Of a stretch of DNA of 42,049 bases, positions 21,578 through 30,674 are shown piece by piece (position 1 is the first letter of the stretch; each line of letters opens with the position of its first letter). The translations under genes were made by a program, and so were the position numbers. The notes under the pieces were generated by a model that was given only the letters and a program-made list of their open reading frames with translations, did no database searches and was not told the origin of the DNA. The stretch comes from an uncultured Verrucomicrobiota bacterium. Lineage in GTDB: Bacteria; Verrucomicrobiota; Verrucomicrobiia; Limisphaerales; UBA9464. The DNA lies in assembly GCA_903916195.1 (NCBI GenBank), contig CAIWVP010000181.1:1-42049 (forward strand). Reading direction: 5' to 3'.

Positions 21578-22609
21578 TCAGGCCGGCTTCCAGCGCGAAC
21601 CGTCGGCGAAGACCGTCACCTGCGTGTAGCGGCCGTCGACCAGGTCGAGCTCGATGAGCTTCGCACCCTTTTTCACCTTTTCGCCGCCGTAGCCGGAGTA
21701 GCCCGTCGCCCGGCCGTAGACGAGGTCCACGTCGCGTCCGCGCACGGCGTAGTCGTTCGTGTGGTCGTGACCGCAAAAGGTCGCGCGGATCGAGCCCGCC
21801 GCGGCCACCCCGGGGAGCGCGCCGCCGGATTCTTGCTCGTGGCAGACCGCTTCATTGCAGACGCCGGGGGTCGCGCCGGCCTTGAAGAGGGTCTTCTGCT
21901 CCAACACCGGGATGTGGAAGAAACCGATCGCGGGCAGGACCGCCCCGGACGGTTCCTTGAGCGCCGCATGCTCGCGCCGCAACCAGGCCGTCTGCCACGC
22001 GCCCAGACCCGCGTCGTTGCTGTTCATCAGGAACAGGCGGGCCGCGGTCCTGACCGCGCCGCCGGATCCGGCGACGCGCAGATCGATCCGATAATCGCCG
22101 TGGGTCGCGCCGCCGCGGTAGAGGGAGCGTTCCGCCGACTCGAAGGCATCGTGGCCGCGCTGGTAGTCGTCGAGTTGGTCGTGGTTGCCCCAGCAGACCG
22201 CCCATGGCACGCCGAGGCGCGACAACCGGCGGAGCGAATGTTCCTGCGCCGCGTGGCCGCGTCCGCCCGGGTTGTCGTGCCAGAGGTCGCCGGTCGCGAC
22301 GACGAGGTCGGGCTTGAAGATCCGGACGAAGCTCTGCCAATCCCGCTCGGTCGCGTCGTCGTCACCGGTGACCGTCAACCCGGACTTCACGCCGGCGAAG
22401 AAATGGTTGTCGGTGATCTGGAGGACGCGGACCGCTTTGCGGCTCCCCAGGTCGAGGACGGCGACGCCGTCGCCGGAGCGGACGGGACGCGAGCTGCGAC
22501 CGATCTCGGGCGGAAGCGCGGCGGCCTCGGCGGCGATGAGGGACGGCGCCGCCATCGCCGCGGCGAGCACGGCCGGTGTGGCGTGGAGGAAGTCTCGGCG
22601 AGTCATCAT
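21578..22609 (-). CDS. Tat-exported metallophosphoesterase
   Basis: 343 residues. The N-terminus MMTRRDFLHATPAVLAAAM is a twin-arginine signal, so the protein is exported folded. The calcineurin-like phosphoesterase motifs follow in order: QITDNH (Asp67, His69), VVATGDLWHDN, CWGNHDQ, IGFFHIP and FCGHDHTND. These supply the two-metal site. It resembles purple-acid-phosphatase-like or phosphodiesterase-like secreted enzymes; the substrate cannot be told. Start ATG 22609, with a second ATG next to it. Divergent from the heme-motif protein gene at 22728. Confidence 0.93.
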   Translation of the reverse strand: MMTRRDFLHATPAVLAAAMAAPSLIAAEAAALPPEIGRSSRPVRSGDGVAVLDLGSRKAVRVLQITDNHFFAGVKSGLTVTGDDDATERDWQSFVRIFKPDLVVATGDLWHDNPGGRGHAAQEHSLRRLSRLGVPWAVCWGNHDQLDDYQRGHDAFESAERSLYRGGATHGDYRIDLRVAGSGGAVRTAARLFLMNSNDAGLGAWQTAWLRREHAALKEPSGAVLPAIGFFHIPVLEQKTLFKAGATPGVCNEAVCHEQESGGALPGVAAAGSIRATFCGHDHTNDYAVRGRDVDLVYGRATGYSGYGGEKVKKGAKLIELDLVDGRYTQVTVFADGSRWKPA

Positions 22610-22686
22610 CGCGTGAGCTTCCGGTCCCGCGGTCCGCGCGCAAGCCCGGCATCGTGACGAAATGGCGATGAGCCCCGAGCGGGAGC

Positions 22687-22716
22687 TTGTTGCCCGGCGC
22701 GGCCGTCCTTTAACCT
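22687..22716 (+). promoter_or_regulatory. possible promoter of secreted heme-motif protein
   Basis: TTGTTG and TAACCT are separated by 18 bases, and the -10-like box ends 11 bases before ATG 22728. No Shine-Dalgarno intervenes. Confidence 0.35.
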
Positions 22717-22727
22717 GCCTGTGCCTG

Positions 22728-23969
22728 ATGAAGCACTGGATGTCCGTCGCGGTCCTCGGCCTCTGGAGCCTCTCCGCGACGTTCGCCGAGGCGACCTACC
22801 AGGATTTCGACCAACCGCCGCACCGATACCACGACCGGACGCCGGCGGACCGTTTCACGCGGCTGAAGGCATCGCTGGAATCCGGCGCGCTCGTGCTGGA
22901 CCGCGCGGGCGAGAAGGCGTTCCTCGCCGACCTGCTGAAGGCGCTGGGGATCCCGGCGTCGTCGCAGATGCTGGTGTTCTCCACCACCAGCCTGCAGTTG
23001 AGCCTGATCGGGCCGGCGAGCCCGCGGGCGCTCTATTTCAACGAGGACACCTATCTCGGCTACATCCCCGGCGGACGGATCGAGATCGTCTCCCTCGACC
23101 CGGAGCTCGGCGGGATCTTCTACATCTTCGACATCCCGCGCGACGCCGCGCCGGTCCGCGCCGAGCGGTCGAAGCGCTGCATGAACTGCCACGCGGGCGA
23201 GGACACCGGGTTCTTGCCCGGGCTCGTCGTCAGATCGGTCGCTCCGGGCCCGACAGGCGGGAGCCTCGATTCCTTCCGGCGCGACCAGACGGGCCACGGC
23301 ATCCCGTTCGAGGAGCGCTTCGGAGGCTGGTACGTCACGGGTTCCGGCGACTTCACCAACCACTGGGGCAACCTCATCGGCGAGATGTCCGCCGGGGTGT
23401 TGTCCAAGACCCCCAACCCGCCGGGCTCGCGCTTCAGCTTCGGACGCTATCTCGTCGCCACGAGCGATGTCCTGCCCCAGCTGGTGCACGAGCATCAGGT
23501 CGGCTTTGTGAACCGCGCCATCGAGGCCGGTTACCGCGCGCGGACCTATCTGCACCAGGACGCCGGCGGTCTGACCCGCGAGCATCAGGACGAGCTCGAT
23601 CGGCAGGCGCGGATCCTCGCGCGCTACCTGCTCTTTCTCGATGAAGTCCCGCTGCCGGCCGGCGGGATCTCCGGGGATCCGGCGTTCAAGTCGGAGTTCT
23701 CGGCGACACGCCGCGAGGTGGACGGCGCTTCGCTCAAGGACTTCGACCTCCGCACGCGGCTGTTCCGTCATCGCTGCAGCCACATGATCGACAGCGTCGT
23801 CTTCCAAGGGCTCCCGCCGGTGCTGCGGCAGAAGATCCATCACGAGATCGGCCGGGCGCTCGCGGAGGATCCGAACGCGCCGGGTTCGGTGGCCTTCCCG
23901 GTCGAGGAGAAGCGCACGATCCGGCGCATCTTGCGGAAGACGCTGACCGATCTGCCCGCGGGCTGGTGA
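22728..23969 (+). CDS. secreted protein with c-type heme motif
   Basis: 413 residues. A signal peptide of about 20 residues (MSVAVLGLWSLSATFAEA) directs it to the periplasm. CMNCH at 151-155 is one heme c-binding motif, preceded by RAERSKR and followed by AGEDTGFLPGLVV. The rest has no domain I can name with certainty. Blocks such as ERFGGWYVTGSGDFTNHWGN and an FSFGRYL segment look like those of secreted cytochrome-containing proteins of PVC bacteria. GC content matches the neighbours. The start ATG 22728 fits the signal peptide and a promoter-like box; the upstream ATG 22662 does not precede one. Role probably in periplasmic electron transfer or oxidation, by inference. Confidence 0.8.
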   Translation: MKHWMSVAVLGLWSLSATFAEATYQDFDQPPHRYHDRTPADRFTRLKASLESGALVLDRAGEKAFLADLLKALGIPASSQMLVFSTTSLQLSLIGPASPRALYFNEDTYLGYIPGGRIEIVSLDPELGGIFYIFDIPRDAAPVRAERSKRCMNCHAGEDTGFLPGLVVRSVAPGPTGGSLDSFRRDQTGHGIPFEERFGGWYVTGSGDFTNHWGNLIGEMSAGVLSKTPNPPGSRFSFGRYLVATSDVLPQLVHEHQVGFVNRAIEAGYRARTYLHQDAGGLTREHQDELDRQARILARYLLFLDEVPLPAGGISGDPAFKSEFSATRREVDGASLKDFDLRTRLFRHRCSHMIDSVVFQGLPPVLRQKIHHEIGRALAEDPNAPGSVAFPVEEKRTIRRILRKTLTDLPAGW

Positions 23970-24010
23970 AGCGTGCGGTCCGCGGCCTCGCGGCGGACAC
24001 GACCCGCGGA

Positions 24011-24045
24011 AAGCAAAACGGGCGTCCTCGGTCGAGGACGCCCGT
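24011..24045 (-). terminator. Rho-independent terminator of rhodanese gene
   Basis: A 12-base perfect stem, ACGGGCGTCCTC at 24018-24029 and its complement at 24034-24045 with a 4-base loop. On the minus strand it is followed by a TTTTGCTTT tract. It lies 22 bases past the rhodanese stop. Confidence 0.88.
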
Positions 24046-24067
24046 GTCTTGGAAGATGCGGTCCGGC

Positions 24068-24454
24068 TCAGTTCGCCTTCTCGGTCTTCTCGCCGGCCTT
24101 GTTCCAGCCGGAGAGACCGGCCGACATGTGCTTCACGTTCTTGTAGCCGAGCTTCTCGGCGGCCTTGGCGGCGGACTGGTAGGCCTTGCACTGGGGCCCG
24201 CCGCAGTAGGCGACGATCGGGGCGTTCTTGTCCGCCGGCAGGGCCTTGGCGAACGAAGCTTCGATGGCCTCGAAATTGAGCGCGCCCGGGACGTGCCCCT
24301 TGGCGAAGGATTCGGTGCCGTTGACATCGATGATGGTCGCCTTCTTGGAGGCGGCCAGCTTTTTGACCTCGGCGATGCTGATGTCGGGGAACTCGCCCGC
24401 GAAGGCGGTGCCGGCGATGAACGCGGTGGCGAGCAGTGCGATGAGCTTCTTCAT
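24068..24454 (-). CDS. periplasmic rhodanese-domain protein
   Basis: 128 residues with an N-terminal signal peptide (MKKLIALLATAFIAGTAFA) and one rhodanese domain: ATIIDVNGTESFAKGHVPGALNF, then the active-site loop AYCGGPQCKA with the catalytic Cys. The GHVPGA block and the C-terminal MSAGLSGWNKAGEKTEKAN are typical of single-domain sulfurtransferases. It would act on thiol, persulfide or cyanide chemistry in the periplasm. The start ATG 24454 is set by the signal peptide. It has a strong terminator and is separated from the TPR gene by 176 bases. Confidence 0.93.
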   Translation of the reverse strand: MKKLIALLATAFIAGTAFAGEFPDISIAEVKKLAASKKATIIDVNGTESFAKGHVPGALNFEAIEASFAKALPADKNAPIVAYCGGPQCKAYQSAAKAAEKLGYKNVKHMSAGLSGWNKAGEKTEKAN

Positions 24455-24630
24455 GGTGTGCTTTGGTGCGGTGTCGTTCTGGTCCGGGACGCGATGGCCC
24501 CGACAGCTTGGATGGATAGCGGGCCGGGTCGTTTCCGCAACGGCTTTCCGCGCCCGCGATCCCGAGCGGTGTGCAGCGTCCTGGCACGTGCCAAGGAAGT
24601 TCGCAGGTCCGGGGCGGATGGCCCGCCGGG

Positions 24631-26358
24631 TCACAGCTTCTTCAAGATCTCTTGCAACAGAGCCCGCTCCGGTAACTTCAGAGGGCCGATAGGGATGGCG
24701 GCGGCGATCTTGCGCGCGGCTGCCCGCTGACCGTTGGCCTGGAGGGCCGCGGTGTACACGACGCGCCAGCGCGGCTCCTGCTTCGCCCACGCGATGTCCC
24801 CGGATTCGCAGAGGGTCAACGCCTCCTCGGCCTTGCCGAGCCGGAGCTTGGCGAGCGCCAATGCCATGCGCAGGCGGACATCGCGGAGGTCCTTCGCGGC
24901 GAGAACGGTGAGGTCGGCGTGCGCTTCGGCGACCTGCTCGTCGAACAGCACGTTGAGATAGGCGTGCTGGAACCGCACCTCGGCCTGTTGGCCGAGCGGC
25001 ACGGAGAGGTGTCGGTAGACGAGGCGCTCGATGACCAGGTCGTCGCGTTGCCGCGCCTGGCGGAGCAGCATCGTCGATGCGGGGACCACGGTGAGCGGGT
25101 TCCGCAGCATGGCGGTCCAGGCCGCTTCCACGATCGAGGTGCGCCCCATCTGTCCGGCGAACCCGGCGACAGACTGGAGCAACGGGACGACCTGGCCGGC
25201 GTTCTTCACCGCGCGCCATAGCTGGGCCTCCGTCTCGTCCTCGCGACCGGTCCCGTGCGCATGGAGCGCCCGCAGGCAAGCCATCGCGACCGGGTTCAGC
25301 GGCAGCTTCGGCTCCTTGAGCAGGTCGCCCAGGTCATCCCATCGCTGGAGGTCGGCGAGCAGTTCGCAGTGCGCGAGCAACAACGAACCATCCGACTTCG
25401 CGCGTTCCGAAGGCACCAGCCGGATCGCGAGGTCGGCGCGGCGGCGCGCGCGGAACCATCCGACGGCGGTGACCGTGTCTGCCGGGGACGGCGAGGCGGG
25501 GACGACAGCGAACGCTTGGGCCTGCATCTCGGGACGCCGTTCCGGCGCGAGACGTTCGCGGACGTCCCAGGCGAGCAGGCGGTCCGCGAGGGCGTTGGTC
25601 GCCACGTCGAGCTGGTCGGCGATCCGGCGCATCTCGTCCGGGGGCGGACCGTACATCGACGCCAAGGTCCGCAGGGCCGGCAGGCGCTGGGGGTTCTCGT
25701 CCTTCGCGAGGGCACGTAGCAGGTCGGCGGCCTTTGGTCCGAGCTCCGGCTCGCGCGTGGCGAGATAGGCGCGGGCGAGCATGTACTGGAGGTAGGGATC
25801 CGCCGGGTCCTTCTCGCGCATCACCTCGGCGCCGCGGACGACGAGCGGCCAGTTGCCGAGCAGGGCGTTCTGGTCGAGGCGGAGCAGACGGTTGGTCCGG
25901 TCCTCGTTGTCCCGCGACAAGAGTTCGTCGATCAGTTCGCCCGAGAGATCGAAGCGCTCCAGCTTCTGCGCGAAGCGCGCGAACTCCTGGCGGTCCTGCG
26001 GGGTGGCCGTGCCCGACCGGAGCAGCATCTGCCAATAGTTCACCCCTTCGGCGATCTCGGCCCGCGAGCAATATCGGGCCGCGAGGCGCAGCACCGGCGG
26101 TGAATCGGGGGAGAGCCCGATCGCCGCCTTCACGATGCGCGCGACCGCCGTCATGTCCTCCGCCGCCATCGCCTCGTTCCCTTCGGCCACGAGACGGACG
26201 GCCCGCCACGCCTTGACCTTGCGGTATGCCGGCTTGGCGACCCCCAGGCCGACAACCACGGCGACGGCGAAGACGACCAGGCCGACCCACAGCCAACGCG
26301 ACTTGTCCTCGAACATCGGCGGGCCCTCGGACGGTTCCTTGGTGAAGGATGGCTTCAT
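24631..26358 (-). CDS. membrane-anchored TPR protein
   Basis: 575 residues. One transmembrane helix at about 22-42 (WLWVGLVVFAVAVVVGLGVA) puts the long C-terminal domain on one side of the membrane. The C-terminal part is helical and repeat-like: LRLAARYCSRAEIAEGVNYW, DPYLQYMLARAYLATREPEL and DVRLRMALALAKLRLGKAEEAL are TPR-type pairs. Such proteins scaffold complexes or carry assembly factors; no enzyme motif is visible. The gene is divergent from the PEP-CTERM protein gene, and the 149-base space holds an extended inverted repeat. Function unknown. Confidence 0.85.
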   Translation of the reverse strand: MKPSFTKEPSEGPPMFEDKSRWLWVGLVVFAVAVVVGLGVAKPAYRKVKAWRAVRLVAEGNEAMAAEDMTAVARIVKAAIGLSPDSPPVLRLAARYCSRAEIAEGVNYWQMLLRSGTATPQDRQEFARFAQKLERFDLSGELIDELLSRDNEDRTNRLLRLDQNALLGNWPLVVRGAEVMREKDPADPYLQYMLARAYLATREPELGPKAADLLRALAKDENPQRLPALRTLASMYGPPPDEMRRIADQLDVATNALADRLLAWDVRERLAPERRPEMQAQAFAVVPASPSPADTVTAVGWFRARRRADLAIRLVPSERAKSDGSLLLAHCELLADLQRWDDLGDLLKEPKLPLNPVAMACLRALHAHGTGREDETEAQLWRAVKNAGQVVPLLQSVAGFAGQMGRTSIVEAAWTAMLRNPLTVVPASTMLLRQARQRDDLVIERLVYRHLSVPLGQQAEVRFQHAYLNVLFDEQVAEAHADLTVLAAKDLRDVRLRMALALAKLRLGKAEEALTLCESGDIAWAKQEPRWRVVYTAALQANGQRAAARKIAAAIPIGPLKLPERALLQEILKKL

Positions 26359-26405
26359 ACGATCCAGGGGAGCGTGCCCTGAGCGGGATGCCTAGTAACC
26401 AAAGA

Positions 26406-26470
26406 TGTGTCCGTGTCCTGGTTAGGCAGGGTCACGGTACCGCTCCGGCCCTGCCTGCTTATCGGACATA
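26406..26470 (+). repeat. nested inverted repeat upstream of PEP-CTERM gene
   Basis: Two stems fit one inside the other. The outer pair is 26406-26413 with 26463-26470 (8 pairs, one G-U) and the inner pair is AGGCAGGG at 26424-26431 with CCCTGCCT at 26449-26456. The loop of the inner stem contains a CGGTACCG palindrome. It starts 48 bases after the TPR start and ends 37 bases before the PEP-CTERM start. As the flanking genes diverge, this is not a gene-end terminator. It could be an operator or a structured 5' leader. Confidence 0.5.
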
Positions 26471-26507
26471 GGGTGGTCTTCGGGGCCGGGGGCAGGCCAT
26501 TATTTTA

Positions 26508-27518
26508 GTGGTTCGCAATCTAACCCTTCCCCCCATCACAAACCCAACTGTTTCCCGTTTTGCCGCGTTCGCGCTCGGCCTCGCCGCCGCCTATCCCGCA
26601 TCTGCCACCTGGCAGAACGTCACCGATTGCCCGTTTTGCGCGGGCTCCGACAACCCAGGGACCGTCAGCTATTCCGGGAACATCAAGACCTTCGATTCCA
26701 ACGCGACGTTCGGGATCCCCCAAGGCACGGGCGAACGCCTGCCCAACAGCGGGAGCGGCGGAACCTGGAAGAACGATTCCTACCTCGGCTGGTTCGTGCA
26801 ATCCAGCAGCACGGGCGGCAACAACGGCCAGACGTCTTACACAACCAGCAACGGTTCTTCCACTGCGACCGGGCTCTTCAACTTCGGCACCACCTCCGCG
26901 AACGACCGCGCCCTGGGCGCCGTCCCCGGCGGTGGCAGCGGGACCGTCGCGTACGGCCTGTTGATCCGCAACGATTCCGGCAGCACGAAGAGCACGATGA
27001 CCATCAGCTACCGCGGAGAGCAGTGGCGCAACTCCGGCGCCGGAGCGCAGACCATCGCGTTCAGCTATGCGATCTCCGCCGTCCAGAACGACACCCACGT
27101 CAACAACGGCTACCCGAACTACATCGGCAAACTCGACCCCAGCATCGCCACCGGAGATGGAGGCGACGGCGGCCTGAACTGGGTCGCGGGCCCCGTCGGC
27201 TCGACCTTCACCTCGCCGCAGACCGGGGGCAGCGCGACCGCCTTGGACGGCAACGCCGCTGCGAACTCCGCGACCACCAGCTTCACGCTCTCGGGCCTGG
27301 ACCTGCCGGCGAACAACTTCATCTTCCTGCGTTGGCGCGATATCGACGACGCCTCGGTGAACGATCACGGCCTCGCCATCGACAACGTGTGCGTCACCCT
27401 CACCGCCGTCCCCGAGCCGAGCACCTACGCCGCCGGAGCCGCGATGGCGGCGATGATCGGCGCCGCCGCGTGGCGTCGTCGCCGCATGGCCCCGGATACG
27501 GCGCCCGTGCAAGCCTGA
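26508..27518 (+). CDS. PEP-CTERM sorted extracellular protein
   Basis: 336 residues from a GTG. An N-terminal signal (SRFAAFALGLAAAYPASA) is followed by a serine-, glycine- and asparagine-rich extracellular region with a CPFC pair near residue 41. The C-terminus is a PEP-CTERM anchor: the VPEPSTYAAG motif, then AAMAAMIGAAAW and a basic RRRR run. Such tails are handled by exosortase and the protein is delivered to the envelope or outside. No exosortase gene is in this window. No enzyme motif is visible, and I would expect a matrix or surface role by inference. There is no in-frame ATG near the start, so the GTG is the only credible start codon. Confidence 0.88.
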   Translation: MVRNLTLPPITNPTVSRFAAFALGLAAAYPASATWQNVTDCPFCAGSDNPGTVSYSGNIKTFDSNATFGIPQGTGERLPNSGSGGTWKNDSYLGWFVQSSSTGGNNGQTSYTTSNGSSTATGLFNFGTTSANDRALGAVPGGGSGTVAYGLLIRNDSGSTKSTMTISYRGEQWRNSGAGAQTIAFSYAISAVQNDTHVNNGYPNYIGKLDPSIATGDGGDGGLNWVAGPVGSTFTSPQTGGSATALDGNAAANSATTSFTLSGLDLPANNFIFLRWRDIDDASVNDHGLAIDNVCVTLTAVPEPSTYAAGAAMAAMIGAAAWRRRRMAPDTAPVQA

Positions 27519-27545
27519 GGCGGCTGTCCCGGCCCGCTGCACGCG

Positions 27546-27596
27546 ACGGTGCGGATGTCCCGCGGAAGTCTTCCGCGCGATGCCCGCACCGTTTTT
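27546..27596 (+). terminator. Rho-independent terminator of PEP-CTERM gene
   Basis: A 9-base outer stem, ACGGTGCGG at 27546-27554 and CCGCACCGT at 27584-27592, encloses a 7-base inner stem (27561-27567 and 27571-27577). A run of five Ts at 27592-27596 follows. It lies 27 bases past the stop. Confidence 0.75.
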
Positions 27597-27705
27597 GTGC
27601 CGCCCTGTGCGCCGGCGGGGCATGGAGAGGCGGACGGATGCCGTCCCCGGGCATCGCTCCGGCGAGCCATCTACGGCGCTTCACGTCCGCCGTTCGTTTC
27701 AGGTC

Positions 27706-27735
27706 TTGGTGTCGCGTGATTCTTTCCGGTAGGCT
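27706..27735 (+). promoter_or_regulatory. possible promoter of ABC-F gene
   Basis: TTGGTG and TAGGCT are separated by 18 bases, and the -10-like box ends 11 bases before GTG 27747. No Shine-Dalgarno intervenes. Confidence 0.42.
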
Positions 27736-27746
27736 GTCCGGCCTAC

Positions 27747-29654
27747 GTGAGCGCCGCCCCTGCCATCCTGTCCGCCCAAGAGATCGTCCTCCGCTACAAC
27801 GACCGCGTGCTGCTCGACCATGCGTCGTTCGGGCTCGCGGCGGGGGACCGTGTCGGCCTGGTCGGCCGCAACGGGGCGGGCAAGTCCACTTTCCTCCGCA
27901 TCCTCGCCGGTGAGTTGGAAGCCGACAGCGGCGAGATCACCCGACAACGCGGCACCATCGTCGGCTACCTGCCGCAGACCTTCGAACTGGACCCGGCGCA
28001 CACGGTGTACGAGAGCGTCCGCGGCGGCGCCCAGCACGTGCTCGACCTCATCCACGAGTTCGAGACGTTGCCCGGCCACACCAAACGGCACGACGAGCTC
28101 GAGGAGAAGATCAACCACCTCGACGGCTGGAACATCGACACACGCATCCGCACCGCGCTCAACCAACTCGGTTGCCCGCCGGACGACCGGAACGTCGCCA
28201 AGCTCTCCGGCGGTGAACGCCGCCGCGTGGCGCTGGCCCGGGCCCTCGTCGCCCAGCCCGACGTGCTGATGCTCGACGAACCGACGAACCACCTCGACAC
28301 CGATTCCGTCGAGTGGATCACCGAGTTCCTCGCCAGCTATCCGGGCGCGCTGCTCGTCGTGACCCACGACCGCCATTTCCTCGACCAGGTCGCCAACGTC
28401 ATCGTCGAGCTGCGCAACGGCGTCTTCGAGCGCTACGTCGGCAACTACACCGAGTACCTCTTCTCCCGCGCCGAGAAGCTCGCCAGCGAGGAGCTCGTCG
28501 AGCACAAGCGCCAGATGTTCCTGCGCAAGGAGCTGGAATGGGTGCGGCGCCGCCCCAAGGCGCAGACCAGCAAATCGAAGGCGCGCATCGACCGGTTCTT
28601 TGCCGCCGAGGCCGATGCGCCGCCGGCCGAGGAGGGCGACATGGACCTCGTGATCCCGCCGCCGCCGCAGCTGGGCAACCGCGTGGTCGACCTCACGGGC
28701 ATCGGCATGGAGTTCAGCGGCCGCAGCCTCTTTTCCGGGCTCGACATCAGCTTCGCCAACGGCACCCGCATCGGCATCACTGGCCGCAACGGTCTGGGCA
28801 AGACGACGCTGCTCAAGATCATCCTCGGCGAGCTCGAGCCCACCACCGGCACGATCAAGGTGGGGCAGCTCACCAAGTTCAACTACGTCGACCAGTCGCG
28901 CCTCCAGCTCCGCGAGGACCGCACGGTGCTCGACGAGGTGAGCGACGGCACCGAATGGGTGCAATGGGGCGAGATCAAGCTCTCGCTGCGCGCCTACCTG
29001 AAGCGGTTCCTCTTCACCGACGACCGCATCACCGCGGCGGTGAAGTGGCTGAGCGGCGGCGAGCGCAGCCGGTTGCTCTTGGCCAAGGTGCTCAAGCGCG
29101 GCGGCAACTTCCTCATCCTCGACGAGCCGACCAACGACCTCGACCTCCAGACATTGCGCGTGCTGGAGGAGGCGCTGACCTCGTTCCAAGGCTGTGTGCT
29201 GGTCGTGAGCCACGACCGCTATTTCCTCAACCGCGTCTGCACCGGGATCCTCGCCTTCGAAGGCGACGGCCAGATCGCCTACAGCGACGGCAACTACGAT
29301 TATTACCTCGAGAAGAAGAAGCGGGCCGCCGGATTGCCGGTCCCCGCGGTGAAGACGAACAAGCCGCAGGCCCCGAAGTCCCCGGTACCCGAGCCGGTCG
29401 TGGCGCCGAAAGGAAAAGGCCGCAAGCTGAGCTTCAAGGAGCAACGCGAGCTCGAGGGGATGGAAGCCGCGATCCATGCGGCCGAGGCCGATGTCGCCCG
29501 GTTGGAGACGATGCTGGCCTCGCCCGATTTCTTCCGCACGCAGGGAGCCCGCGCCAGCGCCGTCATCACCGAGCTCGACACCGCCAAAGCGCAGGCGGCG
29601 CGGTTGTTCGCGCGATGGGAGGAGTTGGAAGCGCTGCGATCGGCTGCGGCGTGA
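27747..29654 (+). CDS. uup: ABC-F ATPase, Uup-like
   Basis: Cytosolic ATPase with two ABC domains and no membrane part, 635 residues. The first domain has Walker A GRNGAGKST, signature LSGGERRR and Walker B LMLDEPTNHLD; the second has GRNGLGKTT, LSGGERSR and LILDEPTNDLD. A linker of about 80 residues lies between. After about 540 a basic, coiled-coil C-terminal domain (FKEQRELEGMEAAIHAAEADVARLETM) is the mark of the Uup subfamily, which acts on ribosomes or branched DNA. The GTG at 27747 follows the promoter-like box; the frame before it is short. Uup over Ettа-type is inferred from the tail. Confidence 0.93.
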   Translation: MSAAPAILSAQEIVLRYNDRVLLDHASFGLAAGDRVGLVGRNGAGKSTFLRILAGELEADSGEITRQRGTIVGYLPQTFELDPAHTVYESVRGGAQHVLDLIHEFETLPGHTKRHDELEEKINHLDGWNIDTRIRTALNQLGCPPDDRNVAKLSGGERRRVALARALVAQPDVLMLDEPTNHLDTDSVEWITEFLASYPGALLVVTHDRHFLDQVANVIVELRNGVFERYVGNYTEYLFSRAEKLASEELVEHKRQMFLRKELEWVRRRPKAQTSKSKARIDRFFAAEADAPPAEEGDMDLVIPPPPQLGNRVVDLTGIGMEFSGRSLFSGLDISFANGTRIGITGRNGLGKTTLLKIILGELEPTTGTIKVGQLTKFNYVDQSRLQLREDRTVLDEVSDGTEWVQWGEIKLSLRAYLKRFLFTDDRITAAVKWLSGGERSRLLLAKVLKRGGNFLILDEPTNDLDLQTLRVLEEALTSFQGCVLVVSHDRYFLNRVCTGILAFEGDGQIAYSDGNYDYYLEKKKRAAGLPVPAVKTNKPQAPKSPVPEPVVAPKGKGRKLSFKEQRELEGMEAAIHAAEADVARLETMLASPDFFRTQGARASAVITELDTAKAQAARLFARWEELEALRSAAA

Positions 29655-29829
29655 GCCGAGGACCGTGGTGATCGTGTCGCGTCCGGAACGGATCCAACCG
29701 AGGCCCAAGCTGTGAGGCCCGGCCCGGTCGTCGCTGTCTTGTCCGGGGGCTGTCGTGGTGGTCCGAGGGCGGCCGGTGATTCACGGTTCGACTTCATGCC
29801 GTCCGGTCTGCTTTTGTCGTGGCGAAGAC

Positions 29830-30615
29830 ATGCCCGCCGCCATCGCCATCGCCGCACATCCGGACGACATCGAGTTCCGCATGGCCGGGACGTTGCTGCT
29901 GCTCCGCGAAGCCGGCTGGGAGATCCATTGCCTCAACCTCTCGGCGGGCAACTGCGGTAGCGCCCGCTCCGGTCCGGCCGAGACGGCGCGCCGGCGCCGC
30001 GCCGAGGCGAAGGAGGCCGCGACGATCCTGGGTGCGCATTGGCATCCGCCCTTCTGCCGCGACCTGGAGATCTTCTACGACCTGCGCACGCTGCGCCGGC
30101 TCGCCGCCGTCATCCGCGAGGTGAGACCTTCGCTGGTGCTCACGCATCCGCCGGTGGACTACATGGAAGACCACACGGCGACCTGCCGGCTCGCGGTCAC
30201 GGCCGCCTTCACCCACGGCATGCCGAATTTCCGCAGCACTCCGGTGCGACCGGTCAACGACGTCGAGGTGACGCTCTACCACTGCACGCCGCACGGGCTC
30301 GTCGATCCGCTGCGCCGCCCGGTCGCGCCCGCGGCGTTCGTGGACACCACGAGCGTCCACGCCACCAAGCTCGCCGCCCTCGCCGCGCACAAGAGCCAGC
30401 AGGACTGGCTCGACGTGAGCCAGGGCATGAACAGCTATATCAAGGCCGCGGACGACGAATCCTTGGCCGTCGGACGCATGTCGGAGAAGTTCCGGCATGC
30501 CGAAGGCTGGTGGCGGCATTCGCACATGGGTTTCTGCGCCGAAGAAGCGGATCCGTTGCGCGAGGCGCTTGGAGGAAGATTCTTCGCAGGCGAAAGCTCG
30601 TCCCCCCGACGCTAG
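29830..30615 (+). CDS. PIG-L/LmbE-family deacetylase
   Basis: Zinc-dependent N-deacetylase of the LmbE-like fold, 261 residues. AAHPDDIEF near residues 8-16 and [17 protein letters not shown] at about 105-120 provide the metal-binding residues. The family hydrolyses N-acetyl groups on GlcNAc-type sugars or related metabolites. The start ATG 29830 ([13 protein letters not shown]) places the metal motif where family members have it; the upstream frame is not conserved. The neighbour 59 bases downstream is a NagB-like deaminase, so a sugar substrate, deacetylated then deaminated, is the likely role. The stop codon lies in a 14-base palindrome. Confidence 0.92.
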   Translation: MPAAIAIAAHPDDIEFRMAGTLLLLREAGWEIHCLNLSAGNCGSARSGPAETARRRRAEAKEAATILGAHWHPPFCRDLEIFYDLRTLRRLAAVIREVRPSLVLTHPPVDYMEDHTATCRLAVTAAFTHGMPNFRSTPVRPVNDVEVTLYHCTPHGLVDPLRRPVAPAAFVDTTSVHATKLAALAAHKSQQDWLDVSQGMNSYIKAADDESLAVGRMSEKFRHAEGWWRHSHMGFCAEEADPLREALGGRFFAGESSSPRR

Positions 30616-30620
30616 CGTCG
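30607..30620. repeat. 14-base perfect palindrome between PIG-L and NagB-like genes
   Basis: CGACGCTAGCGTCG overlaps the TAG stop of the deacetylase gene. It has the shape of an operator or of a short dispersed repeat; function is not shown. Confidence 0.4.
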
Positions 30621-30674
30621 AGTTCCGGGATCCCATCGACGGTCCACCTCCACCCTCCTCCATCCACCCATCCC

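Noticed and set aside
26406-26470. c-di-GMP or other known riboswitch
   Set aside because: Conserved GEMM positions are not found; only the nested stems can be supported.
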